Made by a program: the position numbers and the translations under genes. Source: Anaerococcus vaginalis (GTDB lineage Bacteria > Bacillota > Clostridia > Tissierellales > Peptoniphilaceae). Taken from it: DNA of 64,000 nucleotides. Of this stretch, positions 36,400 to 44,427 are shown piece after piece; within the stretch, counting starts at the first letter, position 1; every line of letters starts with the position of its first letter. The DNA lies in assembly GCA_018363915.1 (NCBI GenBank), contig JAGZMY010000003.1, positions 62,001-126,000 on the forward strand, written 5' to 3'. A model generated the notes under the pieces. The model was not told the DNA's origin. It ran no database searches and saw only the letters and a list, made by a program, of their open reading frames with translations.

Positions 36400-36819
36400 T
36401 TATTTAATTTTTTTTTGACACTGTGGGCAAATTCCTGTAAATTCAAAACTGTGTCCTTTGATTACAAAGCCAGTATCTTTTTCTATTTCTTCTTCAATTT
36501 CATGAATTGGGCAATTTTCTATTATAAATTTTTTATTACAAGAAATACACCTTATAAAATGTTTGTGATTGTTAGAATTTAATTGAAAATAAGAAATACC
36601 ATCTGTATTTGTATTTTTTAAAAGGAGATTTATCTCTTCCAATGTATTTAAATTTCTATAAATTGTTGAAAGATCCATATTGATATTCTCTTCTTTTAAA
36701 TTTTCTAAAATTTCTTCTGCAGAAATTGGATCATCATTTTCAATTATTTTTTCTAAAATTATTTTTCTTTTTTCAGTAACACGAATCTTATTTTGCTTTA
36801 GTAAATCTTCTGCTTTCAC
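36400..36819 (-). CDS. zur: Fur-family metalloregulator, probably Zur
   Basis: This 139-residue regulator has an N-terminal winged helix (IRVTEKRKIILEKII to STIYRNLNTLEEI) and a C-terminal metal-binding dimerisation domain with HKHFIRCISC (about 91) and CPQC near the end, the structural zinc cysteines. It is divergent from znuACB, and a perfect inverted repeat lies in the znuA promoter, which favours zinc sensing (Zur) over iron (Fur) or peroxide (PerR). The assignment rests on context. The ATG follows AGAGGTGAGAT. Confidence 0.85.
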   Translation of the reverse strand: MKAEDLLKQNKIRVTEKRKIILEKIIENDDPISAEEILENLKEENINMDLSTIYRNLNTLEEINLLLKNTNTDGISYFQLNSNNHKHFIRCISCNKKFIIENCPIHEIEEEIEKDTGFVIKGHSFEFTGICPQCQKKIK

Positions 36820-36848
36820 AATCTCACCTCTATAAATATATTACCATA

Positions 36849-36876
36849 TTGACAAAAAATGAAACAGCTATATAAT
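36849..36876 (+). promoter_or_regulatory. znuACB promoter
   Basis: TTGACA (36849-36854) and TATAAT (36871-36876) are both full consensus, 16 bases apart, placing the start of transcription near 36883, inside the operator. Confidence 0.85.
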
Positions 36877-36881
36877 ATTCT

Positions 36882-36898
36882 TTGCAAATGATTTGCAA
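36882..36898. promoter_or_regulatory. Zur-box-like operator in the znuA promoter
   Basis: TTGCAAAT-G-ATTTGCAA is a perfect 8+1+8 inverted repeat covering the predicted transcription start of znuA. Fur-family proteins bind such short palindromes. The divergent Fur-family gene is the obvious candidate. Confidence 0.75.
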
Positions 36899-36912
36899 TA
36901 AAAGGAGGAAAA

Positions 36913-38028
36913 ATGAAAAAGAAAATTTTAGCAATAATTTTGGTTTTCGGAATTTTTGTTACAGGATGTGCAAAAAATAATGAAAAATCAAATATAAATT
37001 CAAATAATTCAAATCAAACAAGTCAAAGTGAAAATAAAGATAAAGAAACAATTTATGCTTCTTTTTATCCAATTTATAATATAACAAAACAAATTGCAGG
37101 AGATAAATTCAATGTAAAATCTTTTACAAATTTAAATACAGAAGTTCATGATTTTGAACCATCTGCAAAAGATATGGCAGATTTGTCAAAGGCAAAAGTA
37201 TTATTTTTAAATGGAGCAGGACTTGAATCTTGGCAAGAAAAAATAGCAGAATCTTCAAAAGTTGAAATTGTTGATACTTCTAAAGGAATTAATTTAATAG
37301 AAAATACGCATGAAGATGAAAAAGAACATGATAAAAAACGTGAAGATAGACCTAAATCTTGTTGTGACGCTCCTCATTATCACGAATCTTTAGATGAAGA
37401 TGAAAAAGAGGATAAAGATAATCATGAAGATAATGAAAAACATGAAGATAGCGAAAAAGAAGAACACGAACATGAAGATGGAGAAGAACACCACCACCAT
37501 CATGGAGCATATGATCCTCACGTTTGGTTATCTCCAAAAAATGGAATAATTCAAGCAAAAAATATAGCAGAAAAACTTTCAGAAATTGATCCGGAAAATA
37601 AAGATTATTATGAGAAAAATTTTGAAAAAATAAAAAAAGAGCTTGAAGAAATTGATAAAGAATATGAAAAAAAATTAGAAAATAAAGAAAATAAAAAATT
37701 CTTAGTAGACCACGAGGCATTTTCTTATCTTGCTCGTGATTATGGTTTAATTCAAGTTCCGCTTACATCAATAACTTCAACAAGTGAAACTGATGCAAAA
37801 ACTATGAAAAATGCAATTGATTATGTAAAAAAAGAAAAAATCACTGCAATTTTTTATGAAAAAGGCGAGTCTGATAAAAATGTAAAGACTTTGGCAGATG
37901 AATTATCTCTTGACGCAAAAGCTATAAATACTATAGAATATGCAAGTGATGATGATTTAAAAAATGAAAAAACTTATCAAGAATTGATAAGAGAAAATTT
38001 TGAAATAATGGAAAGTAGTTTAAAATAA
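36913..38028 (+). CDS. znuA: Zinc ABC transporter substrate-binding lipoprotein ZnuA
   Basis: ZnuA captures Zn2+ outside the cell. The 371-residue protein has a lipoprotein signal ending VTGC (Cys 19), the N-terminal zinc ligand His 79 in EVHDFEPS, a long His/Glu/Asp-rich loop (about 133-198) and a second ligand His 203 in DPHVWLSPKNG, then DHEAFSYLARDYGL (His about 266). The loop includes a run of five His and an unusual SCCDAPHYH segment with two adjacent Cys. The His-rich loop marks this as a zinc rather than manganese protein. It starts the znuACB operon. Confidence 0.93.
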   Translation: MKKKILAIILVFGIFVTGCAKNNEKSNINSNNSNQTSQSENKDKETIYASFYPIYNITKQIAGDKFNVKSFTNLNTEVHDFEPSAKDMADLSKAKVLFLNGAGLESWQEKIAESSKVEIVDTSKGINLIENTHEDEKEHDKKREDRPKSCCDAPHYHESLDEDEKEDKDNHEDNEKHEDSEKEEHEHEDGEEHHHHHGAYDPHVWLSPKNGIIQAKNIAEKLSEIDPENKDYYEKNFEKIKKELEEIDKEYEKKLENKENKKFLVDHEAFSYLARDYGLIQVPLTSITSTSETDAKTMKNAIDYVKKEKITAIFYEKGESDKNVKTLADELSLDAKAINTIEYASDDDLKNEKTYQELIRENFEIMESSLK

Positions 38029-38694
38029 ATGAAAGATATAGAAGTTAAAGATGTAGTCTTTTCTTATGGCAAGGATGAAGTATTAAATAAGGTTAGTTTT
38101 GATTTGAATAAGGGCGATTTTTTGACTATTCAAGGAGAAAATGGCTCTGGCAAATCAACTCTAATAAAATTAATTTTAAAGGATTTGAAAAAAGATTCGG
38201 GAGAGATTAAATTATTTGGGACAAATATAGAAGATTTTAATGCTTATTCAAAAATTGGCTATGTACCTCAAGTAAATGATTTAAACAAGCTTGCCTTTCC
38301 AGTAACAGGAGAAGAATTTGTAATTTTAAATTTGTATAAGAAATTTAATATTTTTAACAGACCAAGCAAAAAATGCTATCAAAAGGTTCGTGATATTTTT
38401 GAAATTTTAAATATTGAAAATCTTTTGCATATTCCTTTCAATCAACTTTCAGGAGGGCAGGCTCAAAAAGTTATGATAGCAAGAGCAATGGTAAATAATC
38501 CAGAGGTTTTGCTTTTGGATGAGCCAACTGTTGGCGTTGATGAAAAATCAAAAAGAGACTTTCTTAAACTTCTAGCTCACTTAAATGATAAACACAAAAT
38601 TTCAATTTTGATGATAAGTCATGAAATGGATGTTGTTAGAGAATTTTCTAAAAGAGAAATAAGGATAAAAAATGGAAGGATAGTTGATGCTTAG
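38029..38694 (+). CDS. znuC: Zinc ABC transporter ATP-binding protein ZnuC
   Basis: This 221-residue ATPase has Walker A GENGSGKSTLIKLI (about 36), signature LSGGQAQK and Walker B VLLLDEPTVGVD. It starts directly after the znuA stop, without a gap, and overlaps znuB by 8 bases, so the three zinc-uptake subunits are coupled. Confidence 0.93.
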   Translation: MKDIEVKDVVFSYGKDEVLNKVSFDLNKGDFLTIQGENGSGKSTLIKLILKDLKKDSGEIKLFGTNIEDFNAYSKIGYVPQVNDLNKLAFPVTGEEFVILNLYKKFNIFNRPSKKCYQKVRDIFEILNIENLLHIPFNQLSGGQAQKVMIARAMVNNPEVLLLDEPTVGVDEKSKRDFLKLLAHLNDKHKISILMISHEMDVVREFSKREIRIKNGRIVDA

Positions 38695-39481
38695 TTATGA
38701 ATTTATGCAAAGGGCTCTTTTAGTTGGGCTTATGCTTGCAATAATAATTCCTATGATTGGAATTGTTATGGTAAACAGGAGAACTTCTATGATTGGAGAT
38801 GCTTTATCTCACACAGCTCTTTCTGGAGTTGCTCTAGGTTTAATTATTGGAATAAATCCTGTTTTTACTTCAATAATAATTTGTATTGTTGCAAGTTTTG
38901 CAATTGAAATAATTAGGAAAAAATTTAAAAGTTTTGGCGATATGGCAACGGCTATCATTATGAGTCTTGGAATTGGACTTGCAGGAATTTTGTCAGATTT
39001 CACACCGGGTGGAACAAGTTTTGAATCATTTTTATTTGGTTCAATCACAAGTGTTACAAAAGAAGATGTAATTATTGTAAGTGTAATTTTTATTCTTGTT
39101 CTATTTTTTAGCCTTTATTTATATTATCCGCTTTTGTATAATTCAATTAGCCCTTTGATGGCAAATCTTTCTGGAATTAATTCAAAATTAATTTCTAGCA
39201 TTTTTACATTTTTGACAGCCATTACCGTGGCAATTTCTACAAAAACTGTAGGAGCTTTGATGATTTCCTCATTAATGGTTTTGCCAGTTGCAAGTGGGCT
39301 TTTGATTTCAAAATCTTATAAGGAAACTTTTATAAAATCAATAATAATTGCAGTTATTTATATGATGTCAGGAATTAGTGCAAGTTTTTATCTTGGAATA
39401 AAACCAGGTGGAGCCATAGTGGTTATTGCAGTTTTTGGAATGATAATTTCTCTAATAATTCAAAAAATTTTAAAAAGATAG
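38687..39481 (+). CDS. znuB: Zinc ABC transporter permease ZnuB
   Basis: A 264-residue membrane protein of the metal ABC-3 permease family with about eight hydrophobic segments and recognisable stretches NRRTSMIGDALSHTALSGVA (about 26-45) and TKTVGALMISSLMVLPVASG (about 184-203). The start is ATG 38687, with GGAAGGA 6 bases upstream; a TTG directly before it is an alternative. Its stop codon lies within the terminator hairpin. Confidence 0.92.
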   Translation: MLSYEFMQRALLVGLMLAIIIPMIGIVMVNRRTSMIGDALSHTALSGVALGLIIGINPVFTSIIICIVASFAIEIIRKKFKSFGDMATAIIMSLGIGLAGILSDFTPGGTSFESFLFGSITSVTKEDVIIVSVIFILVLFFSLYLYYPLLYNSISPLMANLSGINSKLISSIFTFLTAITVAISTKTVGALMISSLMVLPVASGLLISKSYKETFIKSIIIAVIYMMSGISASFYLGIKPGGAIVVIAVFGMIISLIIQKILKR

Positions 39482-39500
39482 GTTCGCCTGTCTTTTTTTT
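39473..39500 (+). terminator. Intrinsic terminator overlapping the znuB stop
   Basis: AAAGATAGG pairs with CCTGTCTTT around TTCG, followed by a long T-run. The stop codon TAG is part of the left arm. Confidence 0.85.
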
Positions 39501-39554
39501 GTGGAAATTTTCTATGATATAATTAATTTAGAATGAAAAATAGAAAGGTTTGAT

Positions 39555-40277
39555 ATGAAAATTATAATTTCGCCTGCAAAAAGGTTTAAACATTTTGAAA
39601 ATGAAAAAACAGAAGGGCTTTTGTTTGAAGACGAAACAAAAGAATTAGTTGAAAATTTAAAAAAATATTCAATAAATGATTTAGCAAATATGTTTTTTTG
39701 CAACGATGATCTTGCTATAAAAGCTTATTATGATTACAAGGATTTCGATTTTGAAAATTTAAAAAATCCAGCGATTTTTTCTTATGATGGACTTGTTTTT
39801 AAACAATTTAAAAAAGAAGATTTTAATGACTTAGCTTATTTGAATGATCATGTTTATATTATTTCTGCTCTTTACGGTTTATGCAAGCCTTTTACAGGAA
39901 TTTCTGATTATAGACTTTATATGGATTCAAAAGGAGTCGATATGCACGAATTTTGGGCTGACAAAATTTACAAAAAAGCCTTTGAGGATGAAAATTTTAT
40001 TATAAATTTAGCAAGTGCTGAATACGCCAAGCTCATAAAAAAATATTTGAAAAAAAATCAAAAATTTTTGACCTTGACTTTCAAAGAAAATAGAAATGGA
40101 AAAATCCGTTCAATTGTTTCATATACAAAACAAATGCGTGGGAGAATGTTAAAATATTTAATTAATAATAAAATTTCAGATATTGAAGAAATTAAAAAAA
40201 TAAATCTTTGTGATTATATTTATGATCCAATTAATTCAACAAAAGATGAGTATATTTTTGTGAGGGAAAATAAATGA
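39555..40277 (+). CDS. yaaA: YaaA family peroxide-stress protein
   Basis: YaaA-family proteins lower free iron and protect DNA in peroxide stress in E. coli, and bind DNA in a helix-hairpin-helix-like manner. The 240-residue protein has the family start MKIIISPAKRF, YDGLVFKQF (about 77), ALYGLCKPFTGISDYRLYM (about 104-122), NLASAEYAKL (about 151) and a C-terminal RGRMLKYL. An extended -10 (TGATATAAT, 39515-39523) precedes it. It overlaps sbcD by ATGA, linking peroxide stress to DNA-end repair genes. Confidence 0.9.
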   Translation: MKIIISPAKRFKHFENEKTEGLLFEDETKELVENLKKYSINDLANMFFCNDDLAIKAYYDYKDFDFENLKNPAIFSYDGLVFKQFKKEDFNDLAYLNDHVYIISALYGLCKPFTGISDYRLYMDSKGVDMHEFWADKIYKKAFEDENFIINLASAEYAKLIKKYLKKNQKFLTLTFKENRNGKIRSIVSYTKQMRGRMLKYLINNKISDIEEIKKINLCDYIYDPINSTKDEYIFVRENK

Positions 40278-41368
40278 AATTATTACATTTATCAGATCTT
40301 CATATAGGAAAATCAATTGGCTCATATTCTTTGCTAAAAGATCAAAAATTTTGTCTTGACCAAATTTTAAAAATTATTGAAGATGAAAAAGTAGATATTG
40401 TTTTGATTGCAGGAGATATTTTTGATACATCTATTCCAAATAATGAAGCCATGAAGGTATATTCTGATTTTGTGGATGAAATTATTTTTAATTTGAAGAA
40501 AAAAATCATAGCAATTTCTGGAAACCATGATTCAGGGAAAAGGCTTGAAATTTCTAAAAGTTTTTTTGAAAAAAATTCTTATTATATTTATGGAAATTCT
40601 TCTGATGAAAAAATTTCTTTTGATGATGAGTATGGAAAGGTTAATTTTTATCCGATTCCTTACATTTCCCTTGCAAGGGCAAAAAATGAAATTGATTCAA
40701 ATATAGAAAATTTTACTGACCTTTATAAAGTTTTATTAAAAAATATAGATTATAAGGATAGAAATGTTTTGATAAGTCATTGTTATGCAAATGAAAAGGC
40801 GTATGAAGATGAAAAAATAGAAGGAGAAAAACCTCTTACAATTGGTGGAAATGACGCTATGGATGCCCATTTATTTAAAAATTTTGATTATGTAGCTTTA
40901 GGTCATCTTCACAGAAAGCACTTTGTTCTTGATGAAAAAATTAGGTATTGTGGAACTTTTATGAAATATTCATTTTCTGAAATAAATCAAAAAAAATCAG
41001 TTACACTTATAGATTTGAAAGAAAAAATTTCAATAAAAGAAATTGACATTAAACCTTTAAATGATTTTGAAAAAATTTGTGATTATTTTGAAAATATTTT
41101 AAAAATGAAAAATTCAAATGCTTATATAGAATTTACTTTAAAAGATGATAAGCCAATAGATTCCCCGATGGCAAAATTAAAAATGAAATTTCCTCATGCA
41201 GTTTCAATAAAGTACGAAAAATCAATAAATATTGAAGAGGATGAGGATATTGATATTGATTTTGAAAAATTATCAAGCTTGGAAATATTTGAAGAATTTT
41301 ATAAGTTTAAGATGAATGAAAAAATGACAGATTTAGAAAAAGAAATACTTAAAAAGGTGATACAATGA
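40274..41368 (+). CDS. sbcD: Nuclease SbcCD subunit D
   Basis: SbcD is the Mre11-type nuclease that with SbcC cleaves hairpins and protein-blocked DNA ends. The 364-residue protein has the phosphoesterase motifs LSDLHIGKSIG (about 5), IAGDIFDTSIPNN (about 46), AISGNHDSGKR (about 78), VLISHCYAN and ALGHLHRKH (about 213). It overlaps both yaaA and sbcC by 4 bases. Confidence 0.94.
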   Translation: MKLLHLSDLHIGKSIGSYSLLKDQKFCLDQILKIIEDEKVDIVLIAGDIFDTSIPNNEAMKVYSDFVDEIIFNLKKKIIAISGNHDSGKRLEISKSFFEKNSYYIYGNSSDEKISFDDEYGKVNFYPIPYISLARAKNEIDSNIENFTDLYKVLLKNIDYKDRNVLISHCYANEKAYEDEKIEGEKPLTIGGNDAMDAHLFKNFDYVALGHLHRKHFVLDEKIRYCGTFMKYSFSEINQKKSVTLIDLKEKISIKEIDIKPLNDFEKICDYFENILKMKNSNAYIEFTLKDDKPIDSPMAKLKMKFPHAVSIKYEKSINIEEDEDIDIDFEKLSSLEIFEEFYKFKMNEKMTDLEKEILKKVIQ

Positions 41369-44300
41369 AGCCAGTAAAACTTGAAATGTACGGATTTATG
41401 ACCTACAAAAATAAAACTTTTATAGATTTTACAAAAATATATGATTCTAAAATTTTCATAATTTCAGGAGATACTGGAAGTGGAAAAACTACAATTTTTG
41501 ATGCCATAAGCTTTGCACTTTTTGGAGAAATTCAAAGAGAAGGATTTAATTCAAACGATATTAGAAGTGATTTTCTAGGTGGAGATGATCCTATAACTTA
41601 TGTAGATTTTTATTTTGAAATTGATGGAAAAAATTATAGGATAAAAAGAATTCCAAATCAAAAAGCAAAAAAAACAAGAGCAAATGTCAATGTTTCTCAC
41701 AGCGTAGAATTTTATAAAATCGAAAATGAAAAAGAAATTCTAATATCTGATGGTCCACAAAAAACAGACAAAAAAATAATTGAAGTAATTGGACTTGATT
41801 ATAATCAATTAAATAGGGTTATGATTCTTGCGCAAGGAGAATTTTCAAAATTTTTAAAATCAAATTCAGATGAAAAAGCTGAGCTTTTGTCAAAAATTTT
41901 TTCGTCTTATCTTTACAAGGAAATAGAAGAAAAATTGAAAGAAGCAAGCAAAAATTCAAAGAGAAATTTGGATATGATTTATAATAGCTTGGAAAATGAA
42001 ATTGTGAAAAATGAAATCTTGGGCGATAAAGTTGATGATGAGTTAATAAAGCTTAAAGATTTTCAAAAAATAATAGATATTATAGAAGATTTGCTTTTAG
42101 AAAGTGAAAAAAATATTCAAATAAAAAATGATGAGAAATTATCTTTAAATAAAAATCTAGAAAATGAAAATTCCAAGCTAAATTTCTATGAAAAAGAAAA
42201 TGAACAAATAGAAAATTACAAAAATTTACTTAAAGAAAAAGAAAAACTTTTAGAAGATGAATCTTTTTATAAAAATTTAAAGAAAGATTTGGCTTACGCA
42301 GAAAAATCTATAGCAATTAAACCATATTACGAATCTTTTCTTGATTTAAATAAAAGCCAAAAAGATTTGAAAATAAAATTAGATTTTGAAAATAAAAATT
42401 TGAAGGCCATTGAAAAAGAACTCAAAGAAAATAAAACTTATCTTGGAAATAAGGATGAGCTTTTAAAAATTATCGACAAAAAGAAAGAAAATATAGTAAA
42501 AAATCTTGAAATATTAAATAAATTTGAAAACTTGCAAAAAATTAAAGATGAATTAGATAAAAATAAAAAAGCATTTGAAGATGGAAAAAATTATAAAAAA
42601 TCCATAGAAAATAATTTAAAAGAAAAAGAAAAAATAAATGAAAAAATAAGAAAAAAATCAGATGAATTGCTAGATTTTTCCAGAAATCTTGAAAAAATTA
42701 CAAAGAAAAGTCACGATGCCTATCAAAAAGTTTTTGAAATTCAAAATCTTTATGAAAAAGCGCTAATTAATAATGAAAAAATTAAAAATTTAAATGATGA
42801 AAAAATTCAATTTGATAAGGCAAATAAAGCTTATGAAAAAGCAAAAATCTTATTAGATAGGGCAAAAGAGAACAAAAAATCTATACAAATAAATGAATTT
42901 AGGAAAGATTTAAAAGAAAAAGGAATTTGTCCGATTTGCGGAAGGATTTATAAGGGAGAAATTGAGTTTTTAGAATCTTTTGACCTTGATATAGAAAAAA
43001 TTGAGAAAGATTTTTTTGATTTGGATTTAAAAATTAATCTTTCAAAAGATAAAATTTCAGATTTGGAAAAATCAATAGATTTTAATATGGAAAAGGCGGA
43101 AGATATTGAAAAAAATCTTAAAAATTATAAAAATGAACATGAAAAATTAAAAAAATCTTACGACAAATCCAATCAAGAATATAAAAAAGAAATAAGCTAC
43201 AAAAAAGATTTGGAAAAAGAAGCTTTTGAGATTGAAAAAATAATTGGAGATTTAGAGAATAAATTAGAAAATTTAGGCGATTTGAATAATATAGAAGAGC
43301 TTGAAAATAAATTTAAAATAAAAAAAGAAGAGCTTGATGATTTTGATGAAAAAAAAGTTATTGAAAATGTAAATTTTGACAAAAAATTTGTCGAAAATGA
43401 AGAAGGAAGAATTAAAAAAATTGATGAGAAAATAAAAAATTTAGAAAAGGAAAAATCTTCATCAAATTCAAAGGTTGAATCACTTAGATCTTATATAAAA
43501 ATAAATCAAGAAAAAATTTTAAAGGCTGAAAATATTTTTGAAAATAAGATTAGGGAAAATTTTAAGTGTATAGATGAATTTTTAAAATACTTAGAAAAAT
43601 CTAAGGAATTAATTGATAGAAAAGAAGAAATTCAAAAATATTTTGAAAACTTAAACAATATTTCTATAAGGCTAACAAGTCTCAAAGATTACGCAAACAA
43701 AGAAAAATTTGAAACGGATAAAATAAAAGAAAATATTGAAAATTTAAAAAATATTTTGGAAGAAACAAATGATTCAATTTTTTCTCTTAAATTAAACGAA
43801 ACAAGATTAAAAGATAGCAAAAATGAAATATATTCGATAGAAAAAAACTTCAATAAATTAAAAAATGAGGATGGAATTTTATATAAACTTTCAAGAATAG
43901 CTGATGGTTCTTTGTCAAATGTTTCTGGTAGGGAAAAATTAAATTTTGAAACTTTTGTTCTTTCTTATTATTTTAGAAAAATTTTATCACTTGCAAATAT
44001 AAGGCTTAAAGAAATGACTGATGGTCAATTTACAATGATTAGAAAAAAACAAACTAACGATAAGAGAAAAAATTATGGTCTTGATATAGAAATTTTGGAT
44101 GCGAATACAGGAAAGATAAGGAGTGAGGCTTCTCTTTCTGGTGGAGAAAGTTTTATTGCATCACTTGCTTTGGCTCTTGGACTTTCTGATGAAATAAGTA
44201 TGGAAAATGGTGGAATAAAAATCGACACGCTTTTTATTGATGAAGGTTTTGGAACTTTATCAGATGATTATTTGGAAAAAGCAATAAGAACAATTGAAAA

Positions 44301-44427
44301 ATTATCCTATGATAATAAATTTATTGGTTTAATTTCTCATGTAAAGGAATTAAAAGATGCTATTGATGCAAAAATTGAAGTTTCATATTCAAAAACAGAA
44401 GGATCAAGTTTGAAGGTGGTTGTATGA
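41365..44427 (+). CDS. sbcC: Nuclease SbcCD subunit C
   Basis: SbcC is the Rad50-like ATPase. The 1020-residue protein has Walker A ISGDTGSGKTTIFDAI (about 32-47), two very long coiled-coil arms rich in Lys/Glu/Asn, a zinc hook CPIC (near residue 519) at the apex, the ABC signature LSGGESFIASLALALGL (about 925-941) and Walker B TLFIDEGFGTLSDD (about 954). Proportions are normal. It overlaps sbcD and addB by 4 bases, so DNA-end nuclease genes yaaA-sbcDC-addBA form one transcription unit. Confidence 0.95.
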   Translation: MKPVKLEMYGFMTYKNKTFIDFTKIYDSKIFIISGDTGSGKTTIFDAISFALFGEIQREGFNSNDIRSDFLGGDDPITYVDFYFEIDGKNYRIKRIPNQKAKKTRANVNVSHSVEFYKIENEKEILISDGPQKTDKKIIEVIGLDYNQLNRVMILAQGEFSKFLKSNSDEKAELLSKIFSSYLYKEIEEKLKEASKNSKRNLDMIYNSLENEIVKNEILGDKVDDELIKLKDFQKIIDIIEDLLLESEKNIQIKNDEKLSLNKNLENENSKLNFYEKENEQIENYKNLLKEKEKLLEDESFYKNLKKDLAYAEKSIAIKPYYESFLDLNKSQKDLKIKLDFENKNLKAIEKELKENKTYLGNKDELLKIIDKKKENIVKNLEILNKFENLQKIKDELDKNKKAFEDGKNYKKSIENNLKEKEKINEKIRKKSDELLDFSRNLEKITKKSHDAYQKVFEIQNLYEKALINNEKIKNLNDEKIQFDKANKAYEKAKILLDRAKENKKSIQINEFRKDLKEKGICPICGRIYKGEIEFLESFDLDIEKIEKDFFDLDLKINLSKDKISDLEKSIDFNMEKAEDIEKNLKNYKNEHEKLKKSYDKSNQEYKKEISYKKDLEKEAFEIEKIIGDLENKLENLGDLNNIEELENKFKIKKEELDDFDEKKVIENVNFDKKFVENEEGRIKKIDEKIKNLEKEKSSSNSKVESLRSYIKINQEKILKAENIFENKIRENFKCIDEFLKYLEKSKELIDRKEEIQKYFENLNNISIRLTSLKDYANKEKFETDKIKENIENLKNILEETNDSIFSLKLNETRLKDSKNEIYSIEKNFNKLKNEDGILYKLSRIADGSLSNVSGREKLNFETFVLSYYFRKILSLANIRLKEMTDGQFTMIRKKQTNDKRKNYGLDIEILDANTGKIRSEASLSGGESFIASLALALGLSDEISMENGGIKIDTLFIDEGFGTLSDDYLEKAIRTIEKLSYDNKFIGLISHVKELKDAIDAKIEVSYSKTEGSSLKVVV

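Noticed and set aside
36319..36582. 87-codon plus-strand frame after the symporter gene
   Set aside because: It runs through the bidirectional terminator and lies antisense to the Fur-family gene. It has no ribosome site.
37290..37510. His/Glu-rich stretch in znuA as low-complexity artefact
   Set aside because: His-rich loops at this exact place are typical of zinc-specific ZnuA proteins.
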